From assembly GCA_963822575.1 (NCBI GenBank), contig CAWGHZ010000002.1, positions 248,001 to 312,000 on the forward strand: a stretch of 64,000 nt of DNA, written 5' to 3'. Position 1 is the stretch's first letter. Every line of letters begins with the position of its first letter. Of the stretch, positions 8,917-17,619 are shown piece by piece. Source of the stretch: CAWGHZ01 sp963822575 (GTDB lineage: Bacteria; Pseudomonadota; Alphaproteobacteria; MPNO01; DASWLB01). A program made the position numbers and the translations under genes. The notes beneath the pieces are model-generated. The model was given only the letters and a program-made list of their open reading frames with translations, did not search any database and had not been told where the DNA came from.

Positions 8917-9354
8917 ATGCGCTATTGGATCGGCGTCGCGTCGCGCGACCACGTGATGCGCGGCGTCGCAGGCGGGTTCTGCCAGCTCAACCACGGCAAG
9001 GCGAGCCCGGTCCGCCGCATGCAGCCCGGCGACCGGATCGTCTACTACTCGCCGCGGACAGTGCTCAAGGGAGGCGAGCCGGCGCAGGCCTTCACCGCTA
9101 TCGGCATCATCGCGGAGGGCGAAGCCTACGAATTCGACATGGGCGGCGGCTTCCGCCCGACGCGGCGCGACGTGACGTTCTTCCCCGCCCGGGACGCGCC
9201 GATCCGGCCGCTCCTCGACGCGCTCTCGTTCACAAGCGGGCGCGCAGCGTGGGGCGCGGCGTTCCGCTTCGGCGTGCGCGAGATCACGGCGGAGGATTAT
9301 GCCGTCATCGCCCGGGCGATGGGGGTCGCCGATCCGGGCGGGGCAGCGGTATGA
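8917..9354 (+). CDS. EVE domain-containing protein
   Basis: A 145-residue protein starting MRYWIGVASRDHVMRG. It has the features of the EVE/PUA-like fold: an opening Y-W-I-x-V-x-S strand, the CQLNHGKASPVRRMQPGDRIVYYSPR block, and AFTAIGIIAEGEAYEF. EVE and the related YTH/ASCH domains bind modified bases in nucleic acids; the specific ligand here is unknown. The last codons overlap the next gene by four bases (ATGA at 9351-9354), so the two are probably translationally coupled. Confidence 0.9.
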   Translation: MRYWIGVASRDHVMRGVAGGFCQLNHGKASPVRRMQPGDRIVYYSPRTVLKGGEPAQAFTAIGIIAEGEAYEFDMGGGFRPTRRDVTFFPARDAPIRPLLDALSFTSGRAAWGAAFRFGVREITAEDYAVIARAMGVADPGGAAV

Positions 9355-9563
9355 CCGATCGGCGCGGCGAGTCCGAACGTTATATCGCCAGCGTGCTCGC
9401 CGCCATCCGTGCGGCGCGCGCGGCGGGCGCAGCGACAGATACGGAGATCGCCGCGGCGCTCGACGCCAAGGGGCTTACCAGCCGCAAGGGACGGAGCTGG
9501 ACGGCCGACGCCGTCGCCAAGTTCCTGGCGAGCCCCGCCGCCCGCCGGCGCGGGGCGGCCTAA
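9351..9563 (+). CDS. Small recombinase-like helix-turn-helix protein
   Basis: A 70-residue protein starting with ATG 9351 inside the stop of the EVE gene. It resembles the short DNA-binding part of serine recombinases: DTEIAAALDAKGLTSRKGRSWTADAVAKFL follows the pattern (I-A-x-x-L-N-x-x-G-x-x-T-x-x-G-x-x-W-x-x-x-x-V-x-x-I-L). No catalytic resolvase domain is present and no truncation scar is seen; the gene looks like a free-standing small protein. Possible role: DNA binding together with the modified-base-binding EVE partner. That link is inference. Confidence 0.6.
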   Translation: MTDRRGESERYIASVLAAIRAARAAGAATDTEIAAALDAKGLTSRKGRSWTADAVAKFLASPAARRRGAA

Positions 9564-9601
9564 CGCCCACGGAGGTCGTGCTGAAAAGCTTCCGGCTTGG
9601 G

Positions 9602-9700
9602 TCAGCCGCCGATAAGGTGCGGCGCGACCGCTACGACGTAGATACCAGCGGTCGCCAAAACGACGAACCCGAACAGGACTCCGCGAAGGGTCTTACGCAC
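9602..9700 (-). CDS. Possible 32-residue single-pass membrane peptide
   Basis: A short open frame starting GTG 9700, preceded seven bases upstream by GAGGAG, encodes MRKTLRGVLFGFVVLATAGIYVV and a short tail to TGA at 9602. It has two positive residues at the start and one hydrophobic segment of about 20 residues, the build of a small inner-membrane protein. It lies alone in the gap between the recombinase-like gene and the monooxygenase gene, on the opposite strand. No family is recognised. The evidence is the ribosome binding site plus the coherent membrane segment; it could still be chance. Confidence 0.4.
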   Translation of the reverse strand: MRKTLRGVLFGFVVLATAGIYVVAVAPHLIGG

Positions 9701-9937
9701 GCTGACTCTCCTCGTTCGTCTGCTTTTTCAGCGCCTGGCGCGGCGGGCCAAACCCAACCGCCGCACCAGTCGCCTTTGCACGCGATACATGGCGCTCTGA
9801 TAGCACACCGCCAACCGCTCGTGCCTGTGACCGTTGCCACAGGAATGCGTGAAATCCGTGACTGCGTCGAAAATGTCGCGGATTTCTTCCGCTGCACGAC
9901 CTGATATCGTTCGGCGGCAAAATGGGGAGGGACGACC

Positions 9938-11113
9938 TTGGCGAGCAAGACGGAAACCCTGATCGGCCGGGCGCGCGAGATCGGCCAGGACATCCGTGCC
10001 CGCGCCGCGGCCACCGAGGCGGCACGGACGGTCCCGGCCGAGACCATGCGGGCGCTCGACGAGGCGGGGCTCTTCCGCCTGTTCCAGCCGACGCGGTTCG
10101 GCGGCTTCGAGCTGGGCTACGAGGCCTTCGTCCCCGCGGTCATCGAGATCGGTAAGCAGTGCGGCTCGACCGGCTGGGTCTACAGCGTGTTCGCCACCCA
10201 CGCCTGGCAGGCCTCGCTGTTCCCGCCCGCGGCGCATGACGATCTGTGGAAGGATGAGCCGCGGACGCTCCTCTGCTCCGCCTTCGCACCGACCGGCACG
10301 GCAACCGAGGCGACCGGCGGCTACGAATTCGCCGGCCGCTGGTCGTTCGTCTCGGGCTGCGATCACGCACAATGGTGCATCGTCTGCGCGCGCATCGTGC
10401 GGTCCGCCGCCGCCGTGGGTGCACCCGCCGAACTGGGTTTCTTTCTGGTGCCGCGCGCCGATTGGCGCATCGAGGACGACTGGAATGTCATCGGGCTCGC
10501 GGGGTCGGGCTCGAAATCCATCGTGGTCGAGGGCGCGCATGTGCCGGCGCATCGCTGCCTGACGGTGGGCCAGTGCCGCACCATCGGGCCACCCGGCACC
10601 GCGGCGAACACGGGCGCCCTTTATCGCGTCAACTTCTTCATCGGCACGGGATACGGACTTGCCACGCCGGTCATCGCCATCGCGCGCGGCGCGTGGGAGG
10701 ACTATGTCGACGAGGTGTCGGGCCGGGCGAGCCACGGCGGGCTCGCCGGCGGGCCGAAGCGTATGGCCGAATATGCCCACGTGCAGATGCGGGTCGCGGA
10801 ATCCGGCGCAGCTGTCGATGCGGCGCTTGCGCTCGCCCTGCGCGACGCCGACCAGGTGCTGGCCGAGGCCGCGGCCGGCCGGCCGGCCGACGCGCTGCGC
10901 CAGCGCACATTGCGCGACCTCGCCTATGGCGTGCGCCTCGCCACCCAGTCGATCGACCGGCTGTTCGAGTCCGAGGGCGGCCACGGCATCTACGCCCAGA
11001 GCCGCGTCCAGCGCGCCTGGCGCGACGCCCACGCCGCCTCGATGCACGTCGGCACCAACTGGGACCGCGCCGGCTCTGCCTTCGGCCGCTACGCGCTGGG
11101 GCTGGAGGGGTAG
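9938..11113 (+). CDS. Acyl-CoA dehydrogenase-fold flavin-dependent monooxygenase
   Basis: A 391-residue protein beginning at TTG 9938 after GGGGAGGGACGACC. It has the acyl-CoA dehydrogenase fold of the two-component monooxygenase group (HsaA/HpaB-C-like): RTVPAETMRALDEAGLFRLFQPTRFGG at the start, CGSTGWVYSVFATHAW, and the GGYEFAGRWSFVSGCDHA block in place of the usual dehydrogenase motif. The C-terminus has the DAHAASMHVGTNWDRAG motif typical of this group. It would hydroxylate an aromatic or related substrate using reduced flavin supplied by a reductase, which is not present here. Substrate unknown. Confidence 0.8.
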   Translation: MASKTETLIGRAREIGQDIRARAAATEAARTVPAETMRALDEAGLFRLFQPTRFGGFELGYEAFVPAVIEIGKQCGSTGWVYSVFATHAWQASLFPPAAHDDLWKDEPRTLLCSAFAPTGTATEATGGYEFAGRWSFVSGCDHAQWCIVCARIVRSAAAVGAPAELGFFLVPRADWRIEDDWNVIGLAGSGSKSIVVEGAHVPAHRCLTVGQCRTIGPPGTAANTGALYRVNFFIGTGYGLATPVIAIARGAWEDYVDEVSGRASHGGLAGGPKRMAEYAHVQMRVAESGAAVDAALALALRDADQVLAEAAAGRPADALRQRTLRDLAYGVRLATQSIDRLFESEGGHGIYAQSRVQRAWRDAHAASMHVGTNWDRAGSAFGRYALGLEG

Positions 11114-11116
11114 CCC

Positions 11117-11497
11117 CTAATCGCCCTCGAGAATCCTGAGCCGGATGACGGCCCCGTCCGGCAGGTTGCGGCCGGCGTCGGCGACGAACCAAGCGTCGCG
11201 GCGCACGGGGCGCGGACCCGCCGCCGGAATGGGACGCACATCGCGCTCGGTGGGCGGCCCACCGTCCGGTCGGGTGACGGTCATGCGAACCCTGCAGCGT
11301 GCCGCGGCTTTGCACGCGACATGGCCGGTCACCACCGTCTCGTCGCCGTCGCGGATCAGTTCCGCATCGACGATGCGGGCGTGTCCGCCGAGCGCGAGCT
11401 CGACCGCGACGGGCGCGCGCTCTGTGCGCGTCGGACCCGCGCACCCGACGACCGCAATGCCGAGTGCGAAGATCACGAGGGGCCGCACGCCCCTCAT
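11117..11497 (-). CDS. Putative lipoprotein at the end of the zinc operon
   Basis: A 126-residue protein with a type II signal peptide: positive start, hydrophobic core, and a lipobox-like VVGCAG that places the lipidated cysteine at about residue 19. The mature part has no family I recognise; it carries two conserved-looking cysteines (about residues 62 and 68) and ends in VIRLRILEGD. Its ATG overlaps the stop of the zinc permease gene (ATGA, 11494-11497), so it should be co-transcribed with it. A role in periplasmic zinc handling is suggested only by position. Confidence 0.7.
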   Translation of the reverse strand: MRGVRPLVIFALGIAVVGCAGPTRTERAPVAVELALGGHARIVDAELIRDGDETVVTGHVACKAAARCRVRMTVTRPDGGPPTERDVRPIPAAGPRPVRRDAWFVADAGRNLPDGAVIRLRILEGD

Positions 11498-12265
11498 CGC
11501 GCCGGCCTTTTACCGGGCGCTACACGCGCCGCCGCCGCGGTGGCTGCCGCGACCGCAACCAGCGCGCAGACGACGCTTGCACCCGTCGGCAGGTCCCCCA
11601 CCGCCGAAGCGACCAGCCCGACGACGTAGCCCGCCGCGCCGACGGACCAGGCGAACCCGAGCGGCCGCGCCGTGCCACCTACCTTGGCAGCGAGCGCCGG
11701 GACGATCAGCGAGGCGAACACCAGGAACACGCCGACGAGTTGGACCGACGCGGTGATGTTGATGGCGAATACGCTGTAGAACAGCCACCTCCGCCGTCCG
11801 AGGTCGGCCCACCAGCACACGGCGAGTACCGCCGCGTCGAGGAACGCGACAGGCCAAAGCTGCGCAGGCGTCACCCACAATATCTGCCCGACCAGCAGAT
11901 CCTTCAGATGCTCCGCCCCGTGCGGGTTCGAGGAGAGCAGCAGGATCTCGGCCGAGGCAGCGAGCACGAACACCACGCCGATCACCGCCTCCTGCACCGC
12001 GGAAAAGCGCTTCTCGCTCCACAGCAGGAACGCGGCGGCGACGAGCGCGGCGGCGGTCGCGCTCGCCTGTACCGACCAGCCGTTCGGCTCCCACCCAACG
12101 AAATCGGCCGCCACCACGCCGAGTTCCGGCGACCTGGGCGATGGCCAGGTCGATGAACACGATGCCGCGGTCGAGCACCATCCGGCCGAGCGGCACGTGT
12201 GTCGCCAGCACCAGGACCCCGGCGAGGAAGGCCGGCCACAGGATGTCGAACGACTGCTCAACCAT
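11494..12265 (-). pseudogene. Zinc/manganese ABC transporter permease, ZnuB-like (frameshifted)
   Basis: The gene starts at ATG 12265 with MVEQSFDILWPAFLAGVLVL and proceeds to GIVFIDLAIAQVAG, then must change frame to continue as LGVVAADFVGWEPNGW and the rest of an ABC-3 family permease. One surplus base in the TT at 12124-12125 (AA on the coding strand) explains the break; removing it gives AQVAGLGVVAADF without a gap. The span is 772 bases, 3n+1. The repaired protein would have about 256 residues and seven to eight membrane segments, normal for ZnuB/MntB. Its start overlaps the stop of the upstream znuA-like gene by eight bases. No partner ATPase gene is found in the operon. Confidence 0.85.
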
Positions 12266-13172
12266 TCTTGCCCGCCAGGCCGGCGAGCAGCCGGTGCACC
12301 GTGTCGTCATAGAGGCCGAACAGGTCGGTGGCCGCGTCGTCCCCGCCGACCGTGAAGGGCAGGACGACCACCGGAAGGCCGAGCTTGCCGGCGACGAACT
12401 CGGACGCGCGCGGGTCCTCGTAGGCGGCACGGACGATCATCACCGGGTGGCGGGGTGGCAGGGTGACCAGAAGGTCGGCGAGGTGGCCCGATGACGGCGG
12501 CACGCCGGGCTTGGGCTCGATCGTGCCCACTTCCTTGATCCCCAGCCAATCGAACAAATAGACCCAATTCTTGTGGTAGACGACGACCGGCTTGGCCCTA
12601 AGGGGCGCGGCCTCTGCTTGCCAGCGCGCCATGTCGGCTTTCAGCTTCGTGACGAACGCCTCGCCGAGCTTCTGGTAGGTCGCCGTGCCCTGCGGGTCGA
12701 TGGCGATCAGCCGGCGGGTGAGCGCCGGCGCGATGGCCAGGATATTATCCGGGTCGGTCTGGATGTGCGGGTTGCCGGCAGCGTGCACGTCGCCCTCGGC
12801 GCGGTCGAGCCGGGTCGGCACCTCCTTGAGGGCGATCTGCTCGGCGGCGGCAAACCAGCCGGGTGCTCCCGGCTGGACGTTGCCGTTCGCCGCGCTACGC
12901 AGCAGGACCGGCATCCAGCCGATTTCGAGCTCCGCGCCTGTGCAGACGGCCAGGTCGGCGCGGCGCAGCCGGGCGATCAGCGCCGGCCGGGCCTGGATCA
13001 TGTGCGGGTCCTGCAGCCCGTTGGTCGCGACGTACACGTCGACCCGGTCGCCGCCGAGCGCTCGGGTGAGGCTGCCCCATTCCGGCTCGCAGGCGAACAC
13101 GTTGAGCGCGTGGGCGGGCGCCGCGTCGAGCAGAGCGGCCGCCGCGAGCGCGAAAATCTGGATTCGACGCAT
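12258..13172 (-). CDS. Zinc ABC transporter substrate-binding protein, ZnuA-like
   Basis: A 304-residue periplasmic protein of the cluster 9 metal-binding type. ATG 13172 is chosen over 13187 because GAGGAGGCGCACC stands directly before it. The signal peptide ends near AHA-LN. Likely metal ligands are the histidine in DPHMIQARPAL (about residue 58), the histidine in NPHIQTDPDNI (about 138), the histidine in VVYHKNW (about 199) and the acidic residue in AYEDPRASEF. There is no histidine-rich loop, unlike E. coli ZnuA, so it is closer to the AztC/SitA style. It lies between the outer-membrane protein and the permease in the Zur-controlled operon. Confidence 0.88.
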   Translation of the reverse strand: MRRIQIFALAAAALLDAAPAHALNVFACEPEWGSLTRALGGDRVDVYVATNGLQDPHMIQARPALIARLRRADLAVCTGAELEIGWMPVLLRSAANGNVQPGAPGWFAAAEQIALKEVPTRLDRAEGDVHAAGNPHIQTDPDNILAIAPALTRRLIAIDPQGTATYQKLGEAFVTKLKADMARWQAEAAPLRAKPVVVYHKNWVYLFDWLGIKEVGTIEPKPGVPPSSGHLADLLVTLPPRHPVMIVRAAYEDPRASEFVAGKLGLPVVVLPFTVGGDDAATDLFGLYDDTVHRLLAGLAGKNG

Positions 13173-13183
13173 GGTGCGCCTCC

Positions 13184-14564
13184 TCAATAGGCGTGGGCGC
13201 CATGGGCGCCCAGGCTCACGTTGTATTGGAAGAAGAACTCGTGATCGACGCCCCGGCCCGGCTGCGACTGGTCGTAGTTGTATTGCAGCCGGAATCGGCC
13301 GAACTCGCTCGTCGAATAGTCGATCATCGCGCTCGTTCGCCGCGGCACGACCCCCTGGCCGTCGAACGTGGTGCCGTTAATCGCCGCGCTCGTGCCGTAG
13401 GCCCACACCGCGTCCTCGCGAACGCCGATGCGCCATTGCGGCATGAACTGGTAGACCGCCTGGACGTAGAAGCCGCGCTGCTGCTGGGTGTCGGAGATGC
13501 CGTTGAACCGGCCGTCCGCCTCGCCCAGCATGAACTCGCCCTGGAGCTTCAGGTTGCGCTCGACTGGGTTGCCGTTCGGCGCCCACTTGTAGACCGCGTC
13601 GAAAATTCCCAGCCGCTCGGTGCCCTTGAACGTGTCATGCCCGTCGCCGGTCATCCGGTTCTTCGCATCGGCGTTGAGGTAGGAAAGTCCGGCCGTCCAG
13701 CTCGAACTCGATTCCGATATCGCCGCCCAGGTGTACGAACGCGGTGTAGGTGCCGAACCCGTTGTTCGCCGCGCCGTCCGCCGGGAACGCGTCGCCGCGG
13801 AACAGCTCGGTGCCGAGCTGGAGGAACGTGTCGGTCGGCGCAAGCCAGGCGACCTGCACCCCGTCGTCGCCATACTGGTTGTTGAGGATCGCCCGGTAGG
13901 GCAGCGGCCGGTCGACGAAGTCGAGAGTGTGGGTGTGGTGGTCGTTGAGATAGCCGATATGCGAGTAGAACCGCCCGCCCTTCAACGTGAACCCCTCGGG
14001 CAGGCTGGTGGTCTGCAGATAGCCTTCTTCGACGCTTGGGTTGTTTTCGCGGTCGAGAGACAGGACGAGCGCGCCATAGAGGTCGGGGTCGATGTTGGCC
14101 TGCGCCGTGATCTCCGACTCGTCGATGGCGAGCCCGCGAGGGCGCGGCTTCGCCTCGTCGCCCAGCGCGAAGCCCGGGACCTTGTATCTGTCGGGATCGC
14201 GGCTCTCGCTCGCCACGGTGCCGAGCAGAACGACGCCGATAGCCGGGTTGAACGAGTTGGCGCCAACCGGGGCCGAGGGAACGGCGCCTGGCGCGGGGGC
14301 GGGAGCCGGCGCGGGTTGCGGCGCCGCGGCCAGCATCTTCTCCTTCGCCGCCTGGGCGCTCAGTTCGGCCTGGAGCCTGTCGATGCGTTGCTGGTAGTCG
14401 CGTTTGATCTGGTCGAGCTTCGAATCATAGCTCTGGCGCAGCGCCTGGATCTCGCGCTGCAGGGTCTGCATGTCGACCGCCTGGGCGTGCGCGACCGGCG
14501 CCGCGCCCAGCGGGACGAGGATGGGAAGCGCGGCGAGCGGCCGCGCCCAGCGAAAGGCGGACAT
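13184..14564 (-). pseudogene. Zinc-operon outer-membrane porin-like protein (frameshifted)
   Basis: The first part starts MSAFRWARPLAALPI with a signal peptide ending AHA-QA, followed by a coiled coil (about residues 31-75) and a proline/alanine linker, as in periplasm-spanning porins. It then runs as a beta-barrel-like sequence to HLGGDIG. There the frame must shift: the second part continues SSSSWTAGLSYLNADAKNR and ends in alternating aromatic/polar strands (DHEFFFQYNVSLGAHGAHAY). One surplus base within about 13705-13716 repairs it; the span is 1381 bases (3n+1). The repaired length is about 459 residues. Alternating strands and the C-terminal aromatic residue fit an outer-membrane barrel, probably a zinc-starvation uptake pore. 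Confidence 0.75.
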
Positions 14565-14621
14565 GGTGTGTCTCCATCGAATGAGGCCGACGCCGCGCGA
14601 AGCGGCGCGCGAATTTCGGGC

Positions 14622-15005
14622 TCAGACGATGGCGGGCGGTGCGCGCGCGCCGACAGGGGCGGCGACGCAGCGGACGATGGCGACGGCCGCGGGGACCGCG
14701 ATTGCGACGGTACGGACCTGCGGCGGCGCGAGGGCCGCCGGCGCAACAGGGATCGCCCGGCCGGCCAGGCTGAGGGCCTGGCAGAGCGGGCATTGGTCGG
14801 CCGGGACGAATGGCTCGTCCGTCGGATCGTTCCTGGCCGGCGGCGCAACCTGGGTTGCGGCGGGGGCGGTCCAATGATGGGTCGGAAGGTCTGCCGGGGC
14901 GAGGGGGTGGACGTGTGGCGCGACGACCAGCGCCTGCACCACCAGCGCCAGGAGCGCCAGCCATGTCGCGGTCGCCTTCCGAACGGCGGCGCCTCGGCCA
15001 ACCAT
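14622..15005 (-). CDS. DUF2946-like protein, first gene of the zinc operon
   Basis: A 127-residue small exported or membrane protein: a hydrophobic segment near residues 14-28, then a short histidine-containing stretch (APHVHPLAPADLPTHHW) and a CPLCQ motif near residue 73, typical of DUF2946. Such proteins sit in copper- or zinc-responsive loci and may bind metal through the Cys/His residues; the exact role is unknown. It is the first gene after the Zur box, 38 bases from it. The 57-base gap before the outer-membrane protein gene contains that gene's ribosome binding site (GGAGACACACC) and no visible terminator. Confidence 0.75.
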   Translation of the reverse strand: MVGRGAAVRKATATWLALLALVVQALVVAPHVHPLAPADLPTHHWTAPAATQVAPPARNDPTDEPFVPADQCPLCQALSLAGRAIPVAPAALAPPQVRTVAIAVPAAVAIVRCVAAPVGARAPPAIV

Positions 15006-15043
15006 GCCGTTCCCCTCGAAGCCGCGTCTCCGCGGCGAGTTCG

Positions 15044-15056
15044 GTTATACTATAAC
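15044..15056. promoter_or_regulatory. Zur box (zinc uptake regulator operator)
   Basis: The 13-base sequence GTTATACTATAAC is a perfect palindrome around the central C at 15050. It matches the core of the alphaproteobacterial Zur box as I know it (TGTTATANTATAACA). It sits 39-51 bases upstream of the DUF2946 start codon and is also the only A+T-rich element between that gene and the hydantoinase B gene on the other strand. It should silence the minus-strand zinc operon when zinc is plentiful. The match is seen directly; regulation is inferred from the family of sites. Confidence 0.85.
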
Positions 15057-15174
15057 ATCGGTTAGGGAATCGGGGCAAGATGCCGGAGCGGCGGCCATCC
15101 GTGGGCCGACACCTGGCGGTGTCGCGGACCGGATCGTGTATAGTCGGTCCTGTCCAGTGAGGAGGCCGAGTGCG

Positions 15175-16956
15175 ATGTCAGGCGAAGCGAAAATCTCCAA
15201 CCGTCCCGCGGTCGATCCGGTGGTGACCGAGATCGTGCGCAACGGCGTCATTGCCGTGACCGAGGAGATGAAGACCAACCTGATGCGCACGGCCTACAAC
15301 ACCATCATCTATGAGGCGCTGGACTTCACGACGGGTCTGTTCACGGCGGACGGCCGCACGGTCTCGATCGGGCTCGGCTTGCCGACCTTCATCCGCGGCA
15401 TGGCCGAGACGATCAAGGCGAAGCTCAATCACTTCGGCCGCGACAACATCCATCCCGGCGACATCCTGATCACCAACAATTCCTACATCACCGGCTCGCA
15501 CCTGAACCACGTCACTCTGTCGCTGCCGATCTTCCACGGGGACGAGCTGGTGGCATGGTCGTGCTGCATGGCGCACTGGCTCGACATCGGCGGCGTGCTG
15601 GGCGGCATGACCACCGACATCTTCTCGGAGGGGCTGCAGATCCCGATCCTGAAGCTGCAGAAGGCCGGTGTGATGAACCAGGATCTGGTCGACATCATCC
15701 GCATGAACGTGCGCGTCGAGGAGCGGGCGAACGGCGATCTGCGCGCCCAGCTCACCGCGGTGCGCACCGGCGAGCGCGGCTTCCAGGACCTGCTGCGCCG
15801 CTATGGCAAGGACCAGGTGCTCGGCGCCATCGAGGAGGTGATGGACGTCTCGGAGCGCGCGGCACGCCACCGCACGCTCTCCATCCCCGACGGTACCTAC
15901 GAAGCGGAATCGTTCCTCGACGACGACGGGATCGAAATCGGCAAGGACGTGCCGATCCGCGTCAAGGTGATCGTCAAGGGCGACAAGATGACGATCGACC
16001 TCACCGACGTGTCGCGCCAGGTGCGCGGCTTCTACAACTCCGGCATCACGACGGCCTATGGCTGCTCGCAGGTCGCCTATAAGTGCCTCACCTCGCCCAC
16101 CGACTATCCGGTGAACGACGGCTCGTTCCGCTCGCTCGACGTGGTCATCCCGCCCGGGCGCATTGTCAGCGCGCAGCGCCCGGCGCCGATGCGCTGGTGG
16201 ATGACCTACCCGATGACCATCATCGACACGGTGATCAAGGCGCTGGCGCCCGCGATCCCGGAGCGCGTCGCGGCCGGCCATCACGCCGACCTGATCCTCG
16301 CCTCGATGTATGGGGTGGATAAGGGCCGGTTCATCTATGCCGGCATCAGCCATGTCGGAGGCGGCTGGGGCGCCAAGTGGAACGAGGACGGCGTCAACTG
16401 CACCATCGCCATGAACGACGGCGACACCCACAACGGGCCTGTCGAGCTGACCGAGGCGAAGTCGCCGCTGGTGATCGAAAGCTACCGCCTGGTGCCGGAT
16501 TCGGGCGGGGCCGGCAAATATCGCGGCGGGCTCGGCGCCGAGCGTGTGGTGCGCCCACGCGTGCCCTTGTCGCTCACGACCCATATGGACCGCACGCGCT
16601 GCCGCCCGTGGGGCTTGCAGGGCGGGCTCGATGGCTACGCCAACAAGGTCGCGCTCGAGATCGACGGCACGCTCCACGACAATTTGCCCAACGCCAAGAT
16701 CATGAACCGGCCGCTGAAGCCGACCGACAAGCTGGTCGCGCGCGGCGGGGGCGGCGGGGGGTTCGGCCCGCCCACCGAACGCCCTGCGGCCAAGGTGCGC
16801 GAGGACGTGCGCCAGGGGTACGTTTCGGTCGCGGCGGCGCGCGCGCTCTATGGCGTCGTCGTCGACCCTGATACCATGGCGCTCGACGGGCCGGCGACCG
16901 AGGCGCTGCGCACCGAGATGCGGGTGGGCGCCACTCGCGCCGGCGCCGCCGAATAG
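15175..16956 (+). CDS. Hydantoinase B / oxoprolinase family protein
   Basis: A 593-residue protein starting ATG 15175 after GTGAGGAGG. It matches the HyuB/acetone carboxylase alpha-type family: DPVVTEIVRNGVIAVTEEM at the start, then LDFTTGLFTADGRTVS, HPGDILITNNSYITGSHLNH, AHWLDIGG, and a C-terminal GGGGGGFGPPTERP. HyuB normally works with HyuA to hydrolyse hydantoins or 5-oxoproline with ATP; no hyuA is in this window, so the partner is elsewhere or the protein acts alone. It lies next to two SnoaL-like genes in the same direction (11-base gap). Confidence 0.9.
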   Translation: MSGEAKISNRPAVDPVVTEIVRNGVIAVTEEMKTNLMRTAYNTIIYEALDFTTGLFTADGRTVSIGLGLPTFIRGMAETIKAKLNHFGRDNIHPGDILITNNSYITGSHLNHVTLSLPIFHGDELVAWSCCMAHWLDIGGVLGGMTTDIFSEGLQIPILKLQKAGVMNQDLVDIIRMNVRVEERANGDLRAQLTAVRTGERGFQDLLRRYGKDQVLGAIEEVMDVSERAARHRTLSIPDGTYEAESFLDDDGIEIGKDVPIRVKVIVKGDKMTIDLTDVSRQVRGFYNSGITTAYGCSQVAYKCLTSPTDYPVNDGSFRSLDVVIPPGRIVSAQRPAPMRWWMTYPMTIIDTVIKALAPAIPERVAAGHHADLILASMYGVDKGRFIYAGISHVGGGWGAKWNEDGVNCTIAMNDGDTHNGPVELTEAKSPLVIESYRLVPDSGGAGKYRGGLGAERVVRPRVPLSLTTHMDRTRCRPWGLQGGLDGYANKVALEIDGTLHDNLPNAKIMNRPLKPTDKLVARGGGGGGFGPPTERPAAKVREDVRQGYVSVAAARALYGVVVDPDTMALDGPATEALRTEMRVGATRAGAAE

Positions 16957-16966
16957 GGAGGGGACC

Positions 16967-17614
16967 ATGGCCGACGACGCCCGGCTCGCGGCGATGCTTG
17001 ACGAGCTGGAGATCAAGCGGGCGCGCTGCGAATGGGCCTTCGCCCGCGACCTCGGCGAGTACGACCGGATGAAGACCTTCTTCCACGACGACGCGACGGT
17101 CGCGGTGTCGTGGTTCGCGGGCTCGTTCCAGGAGTTCTGGGAGCGCACCAAGTCGCTCCGCGGCAACCTCAAGCCGACCGAGCGGTCGAAGCACTGGATC
17201 GGCAACCAGCGCGTGGATCTGAGTGGCGACCGCGCGGTGATGGAAACCGACGTGCTGCTCTATGCGCGCGACGAGATCGACGGGGTGCTGTTCGACTACA
17301 CGGCCTGGATGCGCTTCCATGACCGCGCGGAACGGCGCGCCGACGGGGTCTGGCGTATCGCCAAGTGGGTGGCGATGTACGACCGCGACCGGTTCGACCC
17401 GGTCGTGCCCGGCTCGGTGCCCCCATCCTTCTTCGCGGGCGTCGATTTCTCCGGCGGGCGCGATGCGGTCGCCTTCATGAAGCTTCGCCAGGCCAAGCTC
17501 GGCCGCAAGATGCCGCCCGACCTGGTGATCGGCGGGTCAGACGCGGAGGCGCGCCTCAAGGCCGATGGCGCCGCGTGGCTTGCTCAGGCGGCGCCCCGCC
17601 GCACGGGGTCCTAG
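16967..17614 (+). CDS. SnoaL/NTF2-like family protein (paralogue 1)
   Basis: A 215-residue protein starting ATG 16967 after GGGAGGGGACC. It has a SnoaL_4/NTF2-like cone fold in its first two-thirds: IKRARCEWAFARDLGEYDRMKTFFHDDATV and later DGVWRIAKWVAMYDRDRFDPVVPG. The family includes small hydratases, isomerases and ligand-binding proteins; the catalytic identity here is unknown. It is clearly paralogous to the next gene (shared FHxDAT, GNQR, DGVWRI and DPxVPG motifs), and both lie directly after hydantoinase B, which suggests a joint substrate. Confidence 0.8.
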   Translation: MADDARLAAMLDELEIKRARCEWAFARDLGEYDRMKTFFHDDATVAVSWFAGSFQEFWERTKSLRGNLKPTERSKHWIGNQRVDLSGDRAVMETDVLLYARDEIDGVLFDYTAWMRFHDRAERRADGVWRIAKWVAMYDRDRFDPVVPGSVPPSFFAGVDFSGGRDAVAFMKLRQAKLGRKMPPDLVIGGSDAEARLKADGAAWLAQAAPRRTGS

Positions 17615-17619
17615 GCGCC

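Noticed and set aside
9728..9790. A 20-codon arginine-rich minus-strand frame (MYRVQRRLVRRLGLARRARR)
   Set aside because: No good ribosome binding site and a composition typical of random GC-rich sequence.
11494..12265. Programmed frameshifting in the zinc permease gene
   Set aside because: No slippery heptamer or downstream structure stands out at 12124, and five other genes show the same +1 defect at unrelated sequences, which points to base-calling errors.
15178..17205. A 675-codon open frame on the minus strand
   Set aside because: It is antisense to hydantoinase B, has a biased composition and no motifs. Long antisense frames are common at this G+C.
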